Shown piece after piece: positions 19,100 through 27,971 of a stretch of 64,000 nt of DNA. The DNA comes from Paracoccus liaowanqingii (lineage in GTDB: Bacteria > Pseudomonadota > Alphaproteobacteria > Rhodobacterales > Rhodobacteraceae). Within the stretch, counting starts at the first letter, position 1. The number at the start of each line of letters is the position of its first letter. The DNA is taken from positions 1,776,501 to 1,840,500 of the forward strand of contig NZ_CP038439.1 in the NCBI RefSeq assembly GCF_004683865.2. The letters are read 5' to 3'. A program made the translations under genes and the position numbers. Below the pieces are notes generated by a model that made no database searches, had not been told where the DNA came from, and saw only the letters and a list, made by a program, of their open reading frames with translations.

Positions 19100-20404
19100 T
19101 TGGCGCGCGACGTGGTGGAACTGGGACAGGGGCTGGCCGGCCAATGGCACGCCTTTGCCACGGGCCTGCTGCGACCCTGGAACATCTATCAGCTGCTGAT
19201 CGCGCTGGCGGTCCTGGCCGTCGCGCATCTGCTGGGCCGGGTGCTGGCGCCGCGGCTGCGGGCCTGGATGCACAGCCGCGAGGGCTGGCCGATGTGGCGG
19301 ATGCGGTTCCTGGTGGTGGTCCACCGGCGCCTGCGCGGCATCCTGTTCGTGGCCCTTGTCTGGCTGACCGTCATGGTGATGCGCGAGGTGACCTGGCCAA
19401 GCCGGTCCTACCTGCTGGTCCTGCTGGCGAACGTGGCGCTGGCTTGGCTGATCATCGTCTTCACCACGCGGCTGATCCGCAACCCGCTGCTGCGCAAGGC
19501 GGTGCGGTGGGGCGCGCTCAGCTGGGTCACGCTGAACGCGCTCGGTCTGACCGACCAGACCGCCCGGCTCCTGGACCGCATGGCCATCGAGATGGGCGAG
19601 GTCCGCATCTCGGTCCTGATGCTGCTGCAGATGGTCACGATCCTCACGGTCTTCTTCCTGGTCGCCAAGTTCGCCTCGCGCTGGCTGTCGGCGCGGATCG
19701 CCGCCAGCGACGACCTGACCCCCTCCATGCGCGTGCTGGCCGTCAAGCTGCTGCAGACGGGCCTGTTCCTGGCCGCCTTCATCATCGGGCTGCGCGCCAT
19801 CGGCGTCGACCTGACCGCGCTGGCCTTCCTGTCCGGCGCCATCGGCCTGGGGCTGGGCTTCGGGCTGCAGAAGGTCGTGTCGAACCTGGTCTCGGGCGTG
19901 ATCATCCTGATGGACAAGTCGATCAAGCCGGGCGACGTCATCTCGATCGGCGAGACCTTCGGCTGGATCAACGAGCTGGGCGCCCGCTATGCCTCGATCT
20001 CGACCCGCGACGGGCGCGAATACCTGATCCCGAACGAGGACCTGATCACCGGCCAGGTCGTCAACTGGTCCCATTCCGACGAGTTCGTCCGCCTCGACAT
20101 CCGCTTCGGCGCCTCCTATGACGACGACCCGCATCTGGTGCGCCGCATCGCCACCGAGGCCGCCCTGACCGACGAGCGGGTCCTCAGCACCCGCCCCCCG
20201 GTCTGCCACATCACCGGCTTCGGGGATTCCAGCGTCGACTATGTGCTGCGCTTCTGGATCAAGGACCCGACCGGCGGCCTGACCAACATCCGCGGCAAGG
20301 TCTTCCTGGCGCTGTGGGACACGTTCAAGGCCCACGGCGTCACCATCCCCTTCCCGCAACGCGAGGTGCGGCTGGTCGACCGGGGTGGTTCCCGGCAGGA
20401 TTGA
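19100..20404 (+). CDS. MscS-family mechanosensitive channel
   Basis: The 434-residue protein has several N-terminal transmembrane segments (for example IYQLLIALAVLAVAHLLG and LLVLLANVALAWLIIVF) and a typical MscS core: the pore helix GAIGLGLGFGLQKVVSNLVS, then LMDKSIKPGDVISIGETFGW and REYLIPNEDLITGQVVNWSH of the beta domain. Channels of this class open on hypo-osmotic shock. The start is uncertain: TTG at 19100 is the first possible codon in frame, but the best ribosome site, AAGGAAG, lies about 18 bases earlier; GTG 19112 and 19115 are alternatives. It follows the GH15 gene by 119 bp. Confidence 0.88.
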   Translation: MARDVVELGQGLAGQWHAFATGLLRPWNIYQLLIALAVLAVAHLLGRVLAPRLRAWMHSREGWPMWRMRFLVVVHRRLRGILFVALVWLTVMVMREVTWPSRSYLLVLLANVALAWLIIVFTTRLIRNPLLRKAVRWGALSWVTLNALGLTDQTARLLDRMAIEMGEVRISVLMLLQMVTILTVFFLVAKFASRWLSARIAASDDLTPSMRVLAVKLLQTGLFLAAFIIGLRAIGVDLTALAFLSGAIGLGLGFGLQKVVSNLVSGVIILMDKSIKPGDVISIGETFGWINELGARYASISTRDGREYLIPNEDLITGQVVNWSHSDEFVRLDIRFGASYDDDPHLVRRIATEAALTDERVLSTRPPVCHITGFGDSSVDYVLRFWIKDPTGGLTNIRGKVFLALWDTFKAHGVTIPFPQREVRLVDRGGSRQD

Positions 20405-20420
20405 GGCGGGCAGGGGTGGC

Positions 20421-20436
20421 GGGGGACAGCGCCCCC
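20421..20436. terminator. GC hairpin between convergent genes
   Basis: GGGGG (20421-20425) pairs with CCCCC (20432-20436) around a six-base loop, directly between the mscS stop and the end of the convergent membrane protein gene. The loop bases resemble those of the repeats at 2743 and 8417. There is no U-tract, so intrinsic termination is only plausible. Confidence 0.4.
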
Positions 20437-21054
20437 TCAGCGCGGCCTGGCCGCAGGGCCGCGTCGCCCCGCCACCACCCGCACCGTCGCGGCGACGACC
20501 AGCGCGCAGAGCGCAAGCTTCGACACCGTCTCCATCGTCCCCTGGATCAGCACCGCATGCAGGACCGTTCCCGAGACGATCACGGCGGCCAGGGTGAGAT
20601 GGGCCCGCCGCCAGAGCAGGGGTCGCAGGCGCAGGCGGCGGCGGGTCGCCGCCAGCAGCGCGGCGCCGAAGACCGCCCACATGGCGATGACCCCCCAGAC
20701 CGAGAAGGGGGTCGGCGACCTGAACAGCAGGGCATCGACCACATCGGGCGGGCTGGTGATCCAGAGGGCCGCGACATGGATCAGGACGGCGGCGACCAGC
20801 CCCGCGCCGATCCAGCGATGCGTGCGGCGCGAGGCGGCCAGCGTCAGGCCCGGCAGCAGCCCCGCGGCCAGCAGGGGCTGCACCAGCAGCAGCGCCAAGG
20901 CGGCGACCCCGGCCAGCCCCGCCAGGATATAGACCGGGTCGCGCCACGCCAGCAGCGGGCTGGCGGCGGCGGCAAGGATCGGCACGATGAGGGCGGCCAG
21001 CAGGGCAGCCCAGACCAGCGCCGTCCGCCGGCGGATCGCGCCTGTTGACGGCAC
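20437..21054 (-). CDS. Ferric-reductase-like transmembrane cytochrome b protein
   Basis: A 205-residue integral membrane protein with about six transmembrane helices. Paired histidines in RRTHRWIGAGLVAAVLIHVA and RRAHLTLAAVIVSGTVLHAV sit at the spacing used for haem ligation in the YedZ/ferric-reductase superfamily. It probably passes electrons across the membrane. It starts with GTG at 21054, six bases after the stop of the Tat-exported protein, so the two are likely made together and may be partners. It is not the usual MsrPQ pair because the Tat protein has no molybdopterin domain. Confidence 0.75.
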   Translation of the reverse strand: MPSTGAIRRRTALVWAALLAALIVPILAAAASPLLAWRDPVYILAGLAGVAALALLLVQPLLAAGLLPGLTLAASRRTHRWIGAGLVAAVLIHVAALWITSPPDVVDALLFRSPTPFSVWGVIAMWAVFGAALLAATRRRLRLRPLLWRRAHLTLAAVIVSGTVLHAVLIQGTMETVSKLALCALVVAATVRVVAGRRGPAARPR

Positions 21055-21059
21055 GCGGA

Positions 21060-21548
21060 TCAGACCGGCTGCAGGACGAAGTCCGCGCTCAGGCTGGTGT
21101 CGCTGGCCCGTGCCATGACGGGGCGCAGGAAGACGGTCTGGAACTCGGCGCCGTCATAGGCCAGATGGCCGTGGGCCTGACCGAAGGCCGGGATGATCTG
21201 CGGCATTTCCAGCCGGAAGACCCCCTCCGCATCCGTCAGCGTGGCGCCGTGGCTCTGGGGGTCACGTTCCTGCCCCTCGGTGGTGTGGGCCCAGATCTGG
21301 ATGCGCTGCCCGGCCAAGGGCGCCCCGTCGCCCGCGCGGCGCACGGTGCCGGTCATCCAAAAGCCGCCCCCGCCGATCCGCGCCACGACCGGCGCCCCGG
21401 GACGGTAGTTGTTGGCCCCGCCCCGCATCGAGGGCGTCGGCGCCAGCCCCTGCGCCCGGGCGGGGACCAGCAGGCCGGTCATCCCGGTGGCGGCAACGGC
21501 GCCCGCGACGCGCAGCAAGGTCCGGCGGGTGGTGCGATGGGTCGTCAT
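21060..21548 (-). CDS. Tat-exported intradiol-dioxygenase-like protein
   Basis: A 162-residue protein with a twin-arginine signal (RRTLLRVAGAVAATGMTGLL) and a mature domain resembling intradiol dioxygenases: GQRIQIWAHTTEGQ, then GATLTDAEGVFRLEMP and AHGHLAYDG. The His-x-His pair is present, but the two tyrosines that hold iron in true intradiol enzymes are not evident at the expected places, so catalysis in the usual way is doubtful. It should be folded in the cytoplasm and exported to the periplasm. AGGAGA lies before the ATG at 21548. It is coupled to a haem membrane protein downstream. Confidence 0.65.
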   Translation of the reverse strand: MTTHRTTRRTLLRVAGAVAATGMTGLLVPARAQGLAPTPSMRGGANNYRPGAPVVARIGGGGFWMTGTVRRAGDGAPLAGQRIQIWAHTTEGQERDPQSHGATLTDAEGVFRLEMPQIIPAFGQAHGHLAYDGAEFQTVFLRPVMARASDTSLSADFVLQPV

Positions 21549-21761
21549 CAGGCATTCTCCTGCGAGGGCCGATGCGGGGGGCGCCCGGCGTGGCTTCGGA
21601 CCGATCATAGCGCGATCCCGGCCAAAACCGATGCGACCGAAGCGACGGAGGCGGCAAACCGCGCTCAAGACTGCGTGAGGGAGGATGCGCATGAGGCAGA
21701 TGTCGCGCGACCAGGGACAACTCCGAATGCCGGAGGCCAGCACGATAATCTGGGAAATTAA

Positions 21762-21837
21762 TGGTGCCCGGAGACGGATTTGAACCGCCGACACGCGAAT
21801 TTTCAATCCGCTGCTCTACCAACTGAGCTATCCGGGC
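21762..21837 (-). tRNA. tRNA-Phe (anticodon GAA)
   Basis: On the minus strand the acceptor GCCCGGA pairs with the 3' TCCGGGC; D arm GCTC/GAGC, anticodon stem GCGGA/TTCGC-type around loop TTGAAAA (anticodon GAA), and T arm CGGCG/CGTC-type around TTCAAATC are all visible, with CCA encoded at the 3' end. A strong promoter lies at 21874-21902. Confidence 0.95.
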
Positions 21838-21873
21838 CCCGGACGGCGCCATCTCTGGCGCCCGAGTGAGCGG

Positions 21874-21902
21874 TATTTACGAAGCGGAGGGGCGACTGTC
21901 CA
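21874..21902 (-). promoter_or_regulatory. Promoter of tRNA-Phe
   Basis: On the minus strand TGGACA (21897-21902), a 17-bp spacer and TAAATA (21874-21879) form a good sigma-70-like promoter about 37 bases before the tRNA. An A8 run (21917-21924) lies just upstream and could act as an UP element. Confidence 0.6.
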
Positions 21903-21934
21903 GACCCAATCCGCGGTTTTTTTTGCTCGGACTG

Positions 21935-22096
21935 TCAGTCCCGGTCGGGATCGTCCGAGGGGACCTCCTCCAGCGGGGGGCCGGGGATGACATAGGCGCC
22001 GCGCAGCCATTTCGCCAGATCGACATCCGCGCAGCGCTTGGAACAGAAGGGGCGATAGCGCGGGGTGCTGTCCTTGCTGCAGATCGGGCAGGCCAT
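21935..22096 (-). CDS. yacG: DNA gyrase inhibitor YacG-like zinc protein
   Basis: A protein of 53 residues that opens [20 protein letters not shown] and continues RCADVDLAKWLRGAYVIP. The four cysteines (3, 6, 18, 22) form the CxxC...CxxxC zinc site of YacG, and the ADVDLAKWL block is its signature; the family binds GyrB and inhibits gyrase. Its ATG at 22096 overlaps the stop of the RNase E/G gene (TGATG). Its place after maf and rne/rng is the usual one in Rhodobacterales. The acidic C-terminal tail is also typical. Confidence 0.9.
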   Translation of the reverse strand: MACPICSKDSTPRYRPFCSKRCADVDLAKWLRGAYVIPGPPLEEVPSDDPDRD

Positions 22097-23151
22097 CAGG
22101 TGCCCCCGCCGGCGGCGGCCAGACGGGCCAGCGGCACGCGGTCGCGCTTGCGGGTCAGCTCGTAGAGACCCATCGCGGTCCAGCCGACCAGCGTCGCCTC
22201 GGTCCCCGCCTGGCGGAAGGCGGCCTGCAGGACCTGGTCCAGCGTGGCGCGGTCGCGCTTGGGCATGGGGGCGAAATCGATGACGATCTGGCCGCCCAGG
22301 CCCCGCAGCGTCAGCTGGCGCGGCAGTTCGCGGGCCAGCGCGATATTGGCCTTGAGCCCGGCTGCGGCCGAGCTGTCATTGCCGGTGTTCACGTCGACGG
22401 CCACCAGCGCGCGGGTCACCTCGACATGCGCATCGCCACTGCCCGGCAAAGGCAGGCGATCGGCCAGCAGCGCGTCGACGGCGTCCAGCACGCCGCAGCG
22501 GTCGAAGCTGTCCGCGCCCTCCTCGACGGCGTCGGGGACCGGGTCGGCCCAGTCCATCCAGGCCTGCTCCCACGGCGTGGGGGCGTCCAGCAGCAGCTCG
22601 GGGCCGCCCGAGGTCTCGGCGCAGATGCGGTCGGTCAGATCGATCAGCTCGGTCAGTTCGGCCAGGATCTCGTCATCTTCGGCCTCGGCGGCGGCGCTGC
22701 GCAGGATCAGGCCGTGGTCGCGGTCGCCCAGGGCGGTGCGGCCCAGGGCCTCCAGCGCCTCGCGGCGATCCTCGTCGCGGATGCGGCGCGAGACGTTCAC
22801 GCCGGGGGCGCCGGGCGTCACCAGCACGTGGCGGCCGCGAAAGATCAGCCGGGTGGACAGGGGCACGGCCTTGCCCTCCTCGGCGACGCCCGCGACCTGC
22901 ACCAGCAGGGGCTTGCCCTCGGACACGCCCTTGCGGTCGCGCAGATAGCCGGTCTGCCCGTCGGGCAGGCGCAGGAAGACCCCGCCCTGCCCCTTCATGA
23001 AGCGGTCGGTCTGCGCGCGGCAGATGGCGCCGGGCGCCAGCGCGGTCAGGGGATCGGCGGCGACCATCAGGTCGACCAGCTGGCCATCCTCCATCAGGGC
23101 GGCGGATTCGAGCCCGAACAGATGGCCCAGAACGACTTGGCGACCCTTCAT
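22096..23151 (-). CDS. Ribonuclease E/G family protein (short form)
   Basis: A 351-residue protein related to the catalytic half of RNase E/G. The metal-site aspartates are present in [10 protein letters not shown] and in [10 protein letters not shown], and the N-terminal part has [16 protein letters not shown]. It is much shorter than RNase E and lacks its S1 domain signature and degradosome scaffold, as in the short alphaproteobacterial forms found beside infA and maf. A role in rRNA or mRNA processing is inferred. The start overlaps the maf stop (ATGA) and the yacG start overlaps its stop, so three genes are translationally coupled. Confidence 0.85.
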   Translation of the reverse strand: MKGRQVVLGHLFGLESAALMEDGQLVDLMVAADPLTALAPGAICRAQTDRFMKGQGGVFLRLPDGQTGYLRDRKGVSEGKPLLVQVAGVAEEGKAVPLSTRLIFRGRHVLVTPGAPGVNVSRRIRDEDRREALEALGRTALGDRDHGLILRSAAAEAEDDEILAELTELIDLTDRICAETSGGPELLLDAPTPWEQAWMDWADPVPDAVEEGADSFDRCGVLDAVDALLADRLPLPGSGDAHVEVTRALVAVDVNTGNDSSAAAGLKANIALARELPRQLTLRGLGGQIVIDFAPMPKRDRATLDQVLQAAFRQAGTEATLVGWTAMGLYELTRKRDRVPLARLAAAGGGT

Positions 23152-23789
23152 CGGGCATCTCCTTTCGGAATGGGGTGGATGCCGATGGCGGCCAGCATCG
23201 CGGCGGTTTCCGCCAGCGGCAGCCCCACCACGGCGGAAAACGATCCCTGCAGCCAGGGGATGAAGGCGGCGGCGGCGCCCTGGATGGCATAGCCCCCGGC
23301 CTTGCCCTGCCAGTCGCCCATGTCCAGATAGCGCTGCAACTCGGGCGCGGCGATCGGGCGCATGCGGACCTTGGTCTCGACCAGGCGCTGCGACAGGCGG
23401 CTGCCGTGGCGCAGCGCGACGGCGGTCAGCACGACATGGCGGCGCCCGGACATCAGGCGCATGAAGGCCGCGGCCTCGTCGCGGTCGGCGGGCTTGCCCA
23501 GGATGCGGCGGCCGACGGCCACGGTGGTGTCGGCACTCAGCGCGGCCTCGTCGGGCGCCAGGTCCAGCGCCGCGGCCTTCTCGGCGGCCATGCGGCGGAC
23601 ATAATCGCGCGGCACCTCACCCTTGCGCGGGGTCTCGTCGATATCGGCGGGGCGCAGGGCGTGGGGGGTGATGCCGATCTGGGCCAGCAGGTCCAGCCGT
23701 CGCGGGCTGGCCGATCCCAGGATCAGCCGGGGCGGGCGGGACGGCGCGGGGACCGGGCCGTCTGCCGTCTCGGCGGCCGGCGGGGCCAG
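23148..23789 (-). CDS. Maf-like nucleotide pyrophosphatase, unusual start
   Basis: Maf proteins hydrolyse non-canonical or modified nucleoside triphosphates to monophosphates. The signature [20 protein letters not shown] begins at 23729, and [36 protein letters not shown] and [15 protein letters not shown] follow, so the protein is complete in its conserved part. No ATG, GTG or TTG occurs in any frame between the infA stop and this signature. The first in-frame GTG (23615) would remove the substrate-binding SASPRR motif. A CTG at 23789 (213 residues) or 23726 is therefore the most likely start; I give the longer one. It lies between infA and rne/rng and overlaps the latter by ATGA. Confidence 0.75.
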   Translation of the reverse strand: MAPPAAETADGPVPAPSRPPRLILGSASPRRLDLLAQIGITPHALRPADIDETPRKGEVPRDYVRRMAAEKAAALDLAPDEAALSADTTVAVGRRILGKPADRDEAAAFMRLMSGRRHVVLTAVALRHGSRLSQRLVETKVRMRPIAAPELQRYLDMGDWQGKAGGYAIQGAAAAFIPWLQGSFSAVVGLPLAETAAMLAAIGIHPIPKGDAR

Positions 23790-23805
23790 GGCCCCGGCAG
23801 CGGGT

Positions 23806-24024
23806 TTACTTGAAGCGGTAATTGATCCGCCCCTTGGTCAGGTCATAGGTGTTCATTTCCACCTGCACCTTGTCGCCGGCCAGAACGCGGATGCGGTTCT
23901 TGCGCATCTTTCCTGCCATATGTGCGATGATCTCATGGCCGTTTTCAAGCTCGACCCGGAATGTCGCATTGGGCAGGAGTTCTTTCACGACGCCGGGGAA
24001 TTCGAGCATTTCTTCCTTGGCCAT
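23806..24024 (-). CDS. infA: Translation initiation factor IF-1
   Basis: IF-1 binds the A site of the 30S subunit during initiation. The 72-residue product is full length with the S1-like OB fold: [20 protein letters not shown], then [20 protein letters not shown] and the C-terminal [12 protein letters not shown] stands five bases before the ATG at 24024; a GTG two codons earlier is unlikely. It heads the infA-maf-rne/rng-yacG unit. Two small hairpins lie upstream between it and the FliM-like gene. Confidence 0.97.
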   Translation of the reverse strand: MAKEEMLEFPGVVKELLPNATFRVELENGHEIIAHMAGKMRKNRIRVLAGDKVQVEMNTYDLTKGRINYRFK

Positions 24025-24111
24025 GGTCACTCCATCATAATCGTCCCGCAGGATTCGGGACCGCCGTTACATGCGGCGGCAGCGCGGGAGATTCAAGGAG
24101 AAAGCGCCGCC

Positions 24112-25248
24112 CTAGCCGCCCAGCATGGTCAGGCCGGTCATGGCGGGGAAGCTGACGACGGGTGCCCCGGCGCCGGTCTCGCGGAAGGGATCGGGCCGCG
24201 CAAGGTCCTGCGGCGGGGCGACGCCCGGCATCCCGTCCAGATCGCCCGGGGCGTGGCGGGCGGGGAAATCGGCCTCGTCCCCTGCCAGGGGCAGGGCGGG
24301 ATCGCGCAGGCGCAGTGCGTGGCATCCCTCGGCCTCGCCGAACTTGCCGGTGGCCAGGACCTGCCCGTCGGCGGTCTCCAAGGTGGCCTGCGCCAGGCTG
24401 TTGCGCGGCAGGGTCAGAAGCCGCCCCTGCGTCAATCCGCGCAGCTCGGCCAGCGAGATGCGGCGGCGGCAGAGGATGGCCGAAAGCTGGACCGGCGCGT
24501 CCTGCATGGCGGCCGCAAGGGTCGGACGCGGGGACGGCGGCGGCGGGGACGGGGCCGCGGGGGCGGCCACCTGCGGGGGGGCGGGCGCTTCGGTCCGGGG
24601 GCGGGCCAGGCCCGCGGGCTGCGGCAGGGCCAGCAGCAGCTTGCCCTCGCGCATGTCGGGGGCGCCGATGCCCAGATCGAAGGACAGGCTGCGGAACGGC
24701 CCGTCGTCCAGCATCAGCGACAGCGGGCGCGGATCATCCAGATGGGTCATGAAGCTGAAGCCCGCCACCGCCTCGAACCCCTCGACCCCGGCCATCTCGG
24801 CGGGCAGTTCCTTCAAGAAGGTGTCGATGAATTCGGCACAGAGCAGCGCGTCGCTGCGCGACGGGCGGCGGCGTTCCAGCCCGCGCGAGGTCACCCGGCC
24901 CAAAGCCTGCCATTCGACCAGCCCCGCCACGGCCTGCGGACAGAGCGCGATGGCGCCTAGGCTGTCGCCCGGGCCCTGCAGCACCGCGATCAGCGGCAGG
25001 TCGGACAGCATCTCGGGCAGCTCGGCCAGCGTCAGCGCCCCGGGCCGGACCGACAGCGTCCGCACCGGCAGCTTGTACAGCCGGTCCGCCGCCCGCCCGA
25101 TCGCCGTGGCCGCCGCCCGCGCCGGGGTGGGGGCCGCGGGCGAAGGCAGCTGAGGCGCCCCGCCCTGCCCCAGCCTGGCCTGGCTGCGCACCCGCAACAT
25201 GCGGCGCAGGACGCCATCGCCGCGATCGTTGGGGTCAGAAGGGATCAT
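24112..25248 (-). CDS. FliM/FliN-like protein outside any flagellar cluster
   Basis: A protein of 378 residues. The N-terminal half has a FliM-middle-domain-like pattern (RTLSVRPGALTLAELPEML, then LLCAEFIDTFLKELP). After a Pro/Ala-rich linker (about 240-265) comes a SpoA/FliMN domain: QDAPVQLSAILCRRRISLAE, LRGLTQGRLLTLPRN and GQVLATGKFGEAEG. In flagella, FliM and FliN form the C-ring and bind phosphorylated CheY. No other flagellar gene is present in the window. It lies 60 bp after a transporter-fused histidine kinase on the same strand, with a CheY-like receiver in the same group. GTG 25275 is an alternative start. The role is unknown; a link to two-component signalling is inferred from context. 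Confidence 0.75.
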   Translation of the reverse strand: MIPSDPNDRGDGVLRRMLRVRSQARLGQGGAPQLPSPAAPTPARAAATAIGRAADRLYKLPVRTLSVRPGALTLAELPEMLSDLPLIAVLQGPGDSLGAIALCPQAVAGLVEWQALGRVTSRGLERRRPSRSDALLCAEFIDTFLKELPAEMAGVEGFEAVAGFSFMTHLDDPRPLSLMLDDGPFRSLSFDLGIGAPDMREGKLLLALPQPAGLARPRTEAPAPPQVAAPAAPSPPPPSPRPTLAAAMQDAPVQLSAILCRRRISLAELRGLTQGRLLTLPRNSLAQATLETADGQVLATGKFGEAEGCHALRLRDPALPLAGDEADFPARHAPGDLDGMPGVAPPQDLARPDPFRETGAGAPVVSFPAMTGLTMLGG

Positions 25249-25308
25249 GTCGGGTCCGAATCGCTTGCTCGCCACGTCCCAATCTGGGCGGTCTCGATTG
25301 AAAAAGGG

Positions 25309-27971
25309 TTAACCGGGCAGCTCGGACCCGGCCGATGCGGGCGGGCGCTGCGGCAGGGTGATGCGGAAAGCGGCACCGCCCTGCCCCGGCAGATAGCTGA
25401 TGTCGCCGCCAAGCGTCAGCATGATCTCGCGGCAGATGGCCAGGCCCAGGCCCGCCCCTCCGGCCCGGGCCGGATCGTTCAGCCGGGCGAACTTCTCGAA
25501 GATCAGGGACTGGCGCCCGCTGTCGATACCGCTGCCATTGTCGACGATGTCGATCACCGCGCCGCCCGCCTCGGGACGGCGGGTGCGCAGGATCAGAACC
25601 GGATGGGCCGCGTCGCAATACTTGCGGGCATTGGTGATGACGTTGATCAGCACCTGCAGCAACCGGTCGGGATCGGTGATCAGGCCCAGATGCTCGGCCG
25701 GCAGGTCGCGGTCGATCAGGAACCCCCGCTCGGGCCGGGTGGCCGAGGCCGCGGCCAGCGCGCGGGTGATCAGGTCGTGCAGGTTCACGACCGACACGTT
25801 CAGCTGCGCCCGCCCGCTTTCCAGCACCGACAGGTCCAGCAGATCGTCCAGAAGCCGCGTCAGCCGCCCCGCCTCGGCATGGATGATGCCGGCAAAGCGG
25901 CTGCGCTCCTCGGGCGTCAGGTCGGGCTCCTTGAGGATCTCCGAGAAGGCCCGGACCGAGGTCATGGGCGTGCGCAATTCGTGGCTGATCTGGCCCAGGA
26001 AGGCGTCCTTCTGCACCGACAGGTCGGTCAGCTTGTCATTGGCCTCGCGCAGCTGCCGTGCGGTGCGGGTCAGTTCGGCCTGCGCGGCCTCCAGCCGCTG
26101 CGTCTCCTCCTTGGCGCGCTGCGCCTCGTCGGCAACCTGCAGCAGGTCGGCCACGGTCAGCGCGACGCCCCCCGCCACGCGGTCGATCATCGCATGCGCG
26201 GTGGCCGAGCCGATGGACCCCGCCAGCCGCCGCTCCAGCCGGGTCAGGAAGCGCGGGGTCAGGTCGGGCAGATAGCCCGAGCGGCCCTGCGCCCGCGCCT
26301 CGGCCTGGAAATAGCGCAGCGCGGCATCGGCCCCCCAGACCTTGCGCGCCATCGCCAACAGCGGCTCGGCCCGGTCGTCGCCACGCATCATGCGGCTGTG
26401 GCGGATGGGCTCGACCGCCGAGACGAAGGACAGGCCCTGCAGGCGTTCCACCGGATCGGGAAAGCCAAAGATCGACATGCCGATGAAGGCCAGCGTGTTC
26501 ACGACCAGTGACCCCATGACCGCCGCCGTCCACGGGTCGACCCCCGGCGGCACCGGCAGATCGCCCCCGACCCCTACCGAGGGCAGGAAGATCAGCGCCA
26601 TCCACAGGACCAGCCCCGATCCGATCCCCGCATAGGCACCCTTGCGGTTGGCGCCGCGCCACAGCAGGCCCCCAGCATCGCGGGCAGCACCTGCGCCATG
26701 CCGGTGAAGGCCACCAGCCCCATCGCCGCCAGCGCCGCGGTCCCGCCCGAGGCCTGATGATAGACCCAGCCCGCCGCCATGACGGCCAGGATCGCCACGC
26801 GCCGGGCGTTCAGCACGAAGCCGCGCAGGTCGTCGCTTTCGTCTGGCGAGGGAATGCGGCGCAGCGCCAGCCAGGCGGGCACCAGCCAGTGGTTCGACAC
26901 CATCGTCGCCACCGCGATCGCGCAGACCACCACCATGGATGTCGCGGCCGAGAAGCCGCCCAGAAAGACCAGCAGCGCCAGCATGTCCTGCCCCGCCGCC
27001 GCCGGCAGGGTCAGCACGTACAGGTCCGGGTTCGACCCGGCGGGCAGCAGCTCGCGCCCCATCACCGCGATGGGCAGCACGAAGAGCGACATGGCGAATA
27101 GATAGGCCGGAAAGGCCCAGCCCGCGACATGCAGGCGCTCCTCGTCGGCAGCCTCGACGACCATCACCTGGAACATGCGCGGCAGGGTCAGGATCGCGGC
27201 GGCCGAGACCAGGATCAGCGCCGTCCAGCGGTCGGGCCGCAGCAGCCAGCCCTCGGCCACCTGCGGATCGGCGGCGGTGCGCGCGATGCGGTCCAGCATG
27301 TCGCCGGGGCCGTCTGCCAGTCCCCAGACCACGAAGACCCCAAGCGCGATGAAGGCCACCAGCTTGACCACCGCCTCCAGCGCGATGGCGGTGACGACGC
27401 CGTGGTGGCGTTCGTCGGCGGCCAGGTTGCGCGTGCCGAAGAGGATGGTGAACAGCGCCAGCCCCGCCGCCACCCACAGCGCCGTGCCGCCAAGCGCGCC
27501 GTCGATGTCGGGGCCGTTCGGGGCGTTAGTGGCGAAGACCTCGAAGGACAGGCGCACCGATTGCAGCTGCAGCGCGATATAGGGAGTCGAGGCGATGACC
27601 GCGATCAGCGTCACGATGGCCGCCAGCCGGTTCGACTTGCCGAACCGGGCCGAGATCAGGTCCGCGACCGAGGTGACGTGATGCATCCGTGCGACCCGCA
27701 CCAGCCGCCGCAAGCCCCACCAGGCGGCGGTGAAGACCAGCGTCGGCCCCAGATAGATCGTGGCGAACTCCAGGCCCGAGCGCGAGGCGTAGCCCACCGC
27801 GCCGTAGAAGGTCCAGGCCGAGCAATAGACCGACAGCGACAGCGTGTAGACCAGCGGATGGTCCAGCCAGCGCACATGGCCCCGCGCCGCCGCGCGGTCG
27901 GCGGCATAGGCCACGCCGAACATCAGCGCGACATAGCCCAGGCACGTGGCCAGCAGCGCCTCAAAGGGCAT
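25309..27971 (-). pseudogene. Sodium:solute-symporter-fused sensor histidine kinase, frameshifted
   Basis: The intended protein of about 887 residues has an N-terminal SSS transporter domain with about a dozen helices (from LVYTLSLSVYCSAWTFYGAV onward), then a linker with a coiled coil, and a kinase core: H-box ISHELRTPMTSVRAFSEI, N-box NVITNARKYC, IVDNGSGID and AGLGLAICREI. It resembles CbrA/CrbS kinases but has no receiver domain. The frame breaks at 26669-26673: the first part ends in VLPAMLG and runs to a stop at 26592, while the rest continues in another frame as GLLWRGANRKG. One extra G in the minus-strand run restores the protein. The start ATG 27971 has GAGGGG seven bases upstream. 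A sequencing error is as likely as real inactivation. Confidence 0.8.

Noticed and set aside
20437..21548. MsrPQ methionine-sulfoxide reductase pair
   Set aside because: The Tat protein is only 162 residues and has no molybdopterin-binding domain.
16105..21837. Genomic island or attachment site at the tRNA genes
   Set aside because: No integrase, no direct repeat of a tRNA 3' end and no shift in gene style between the tRNAs.
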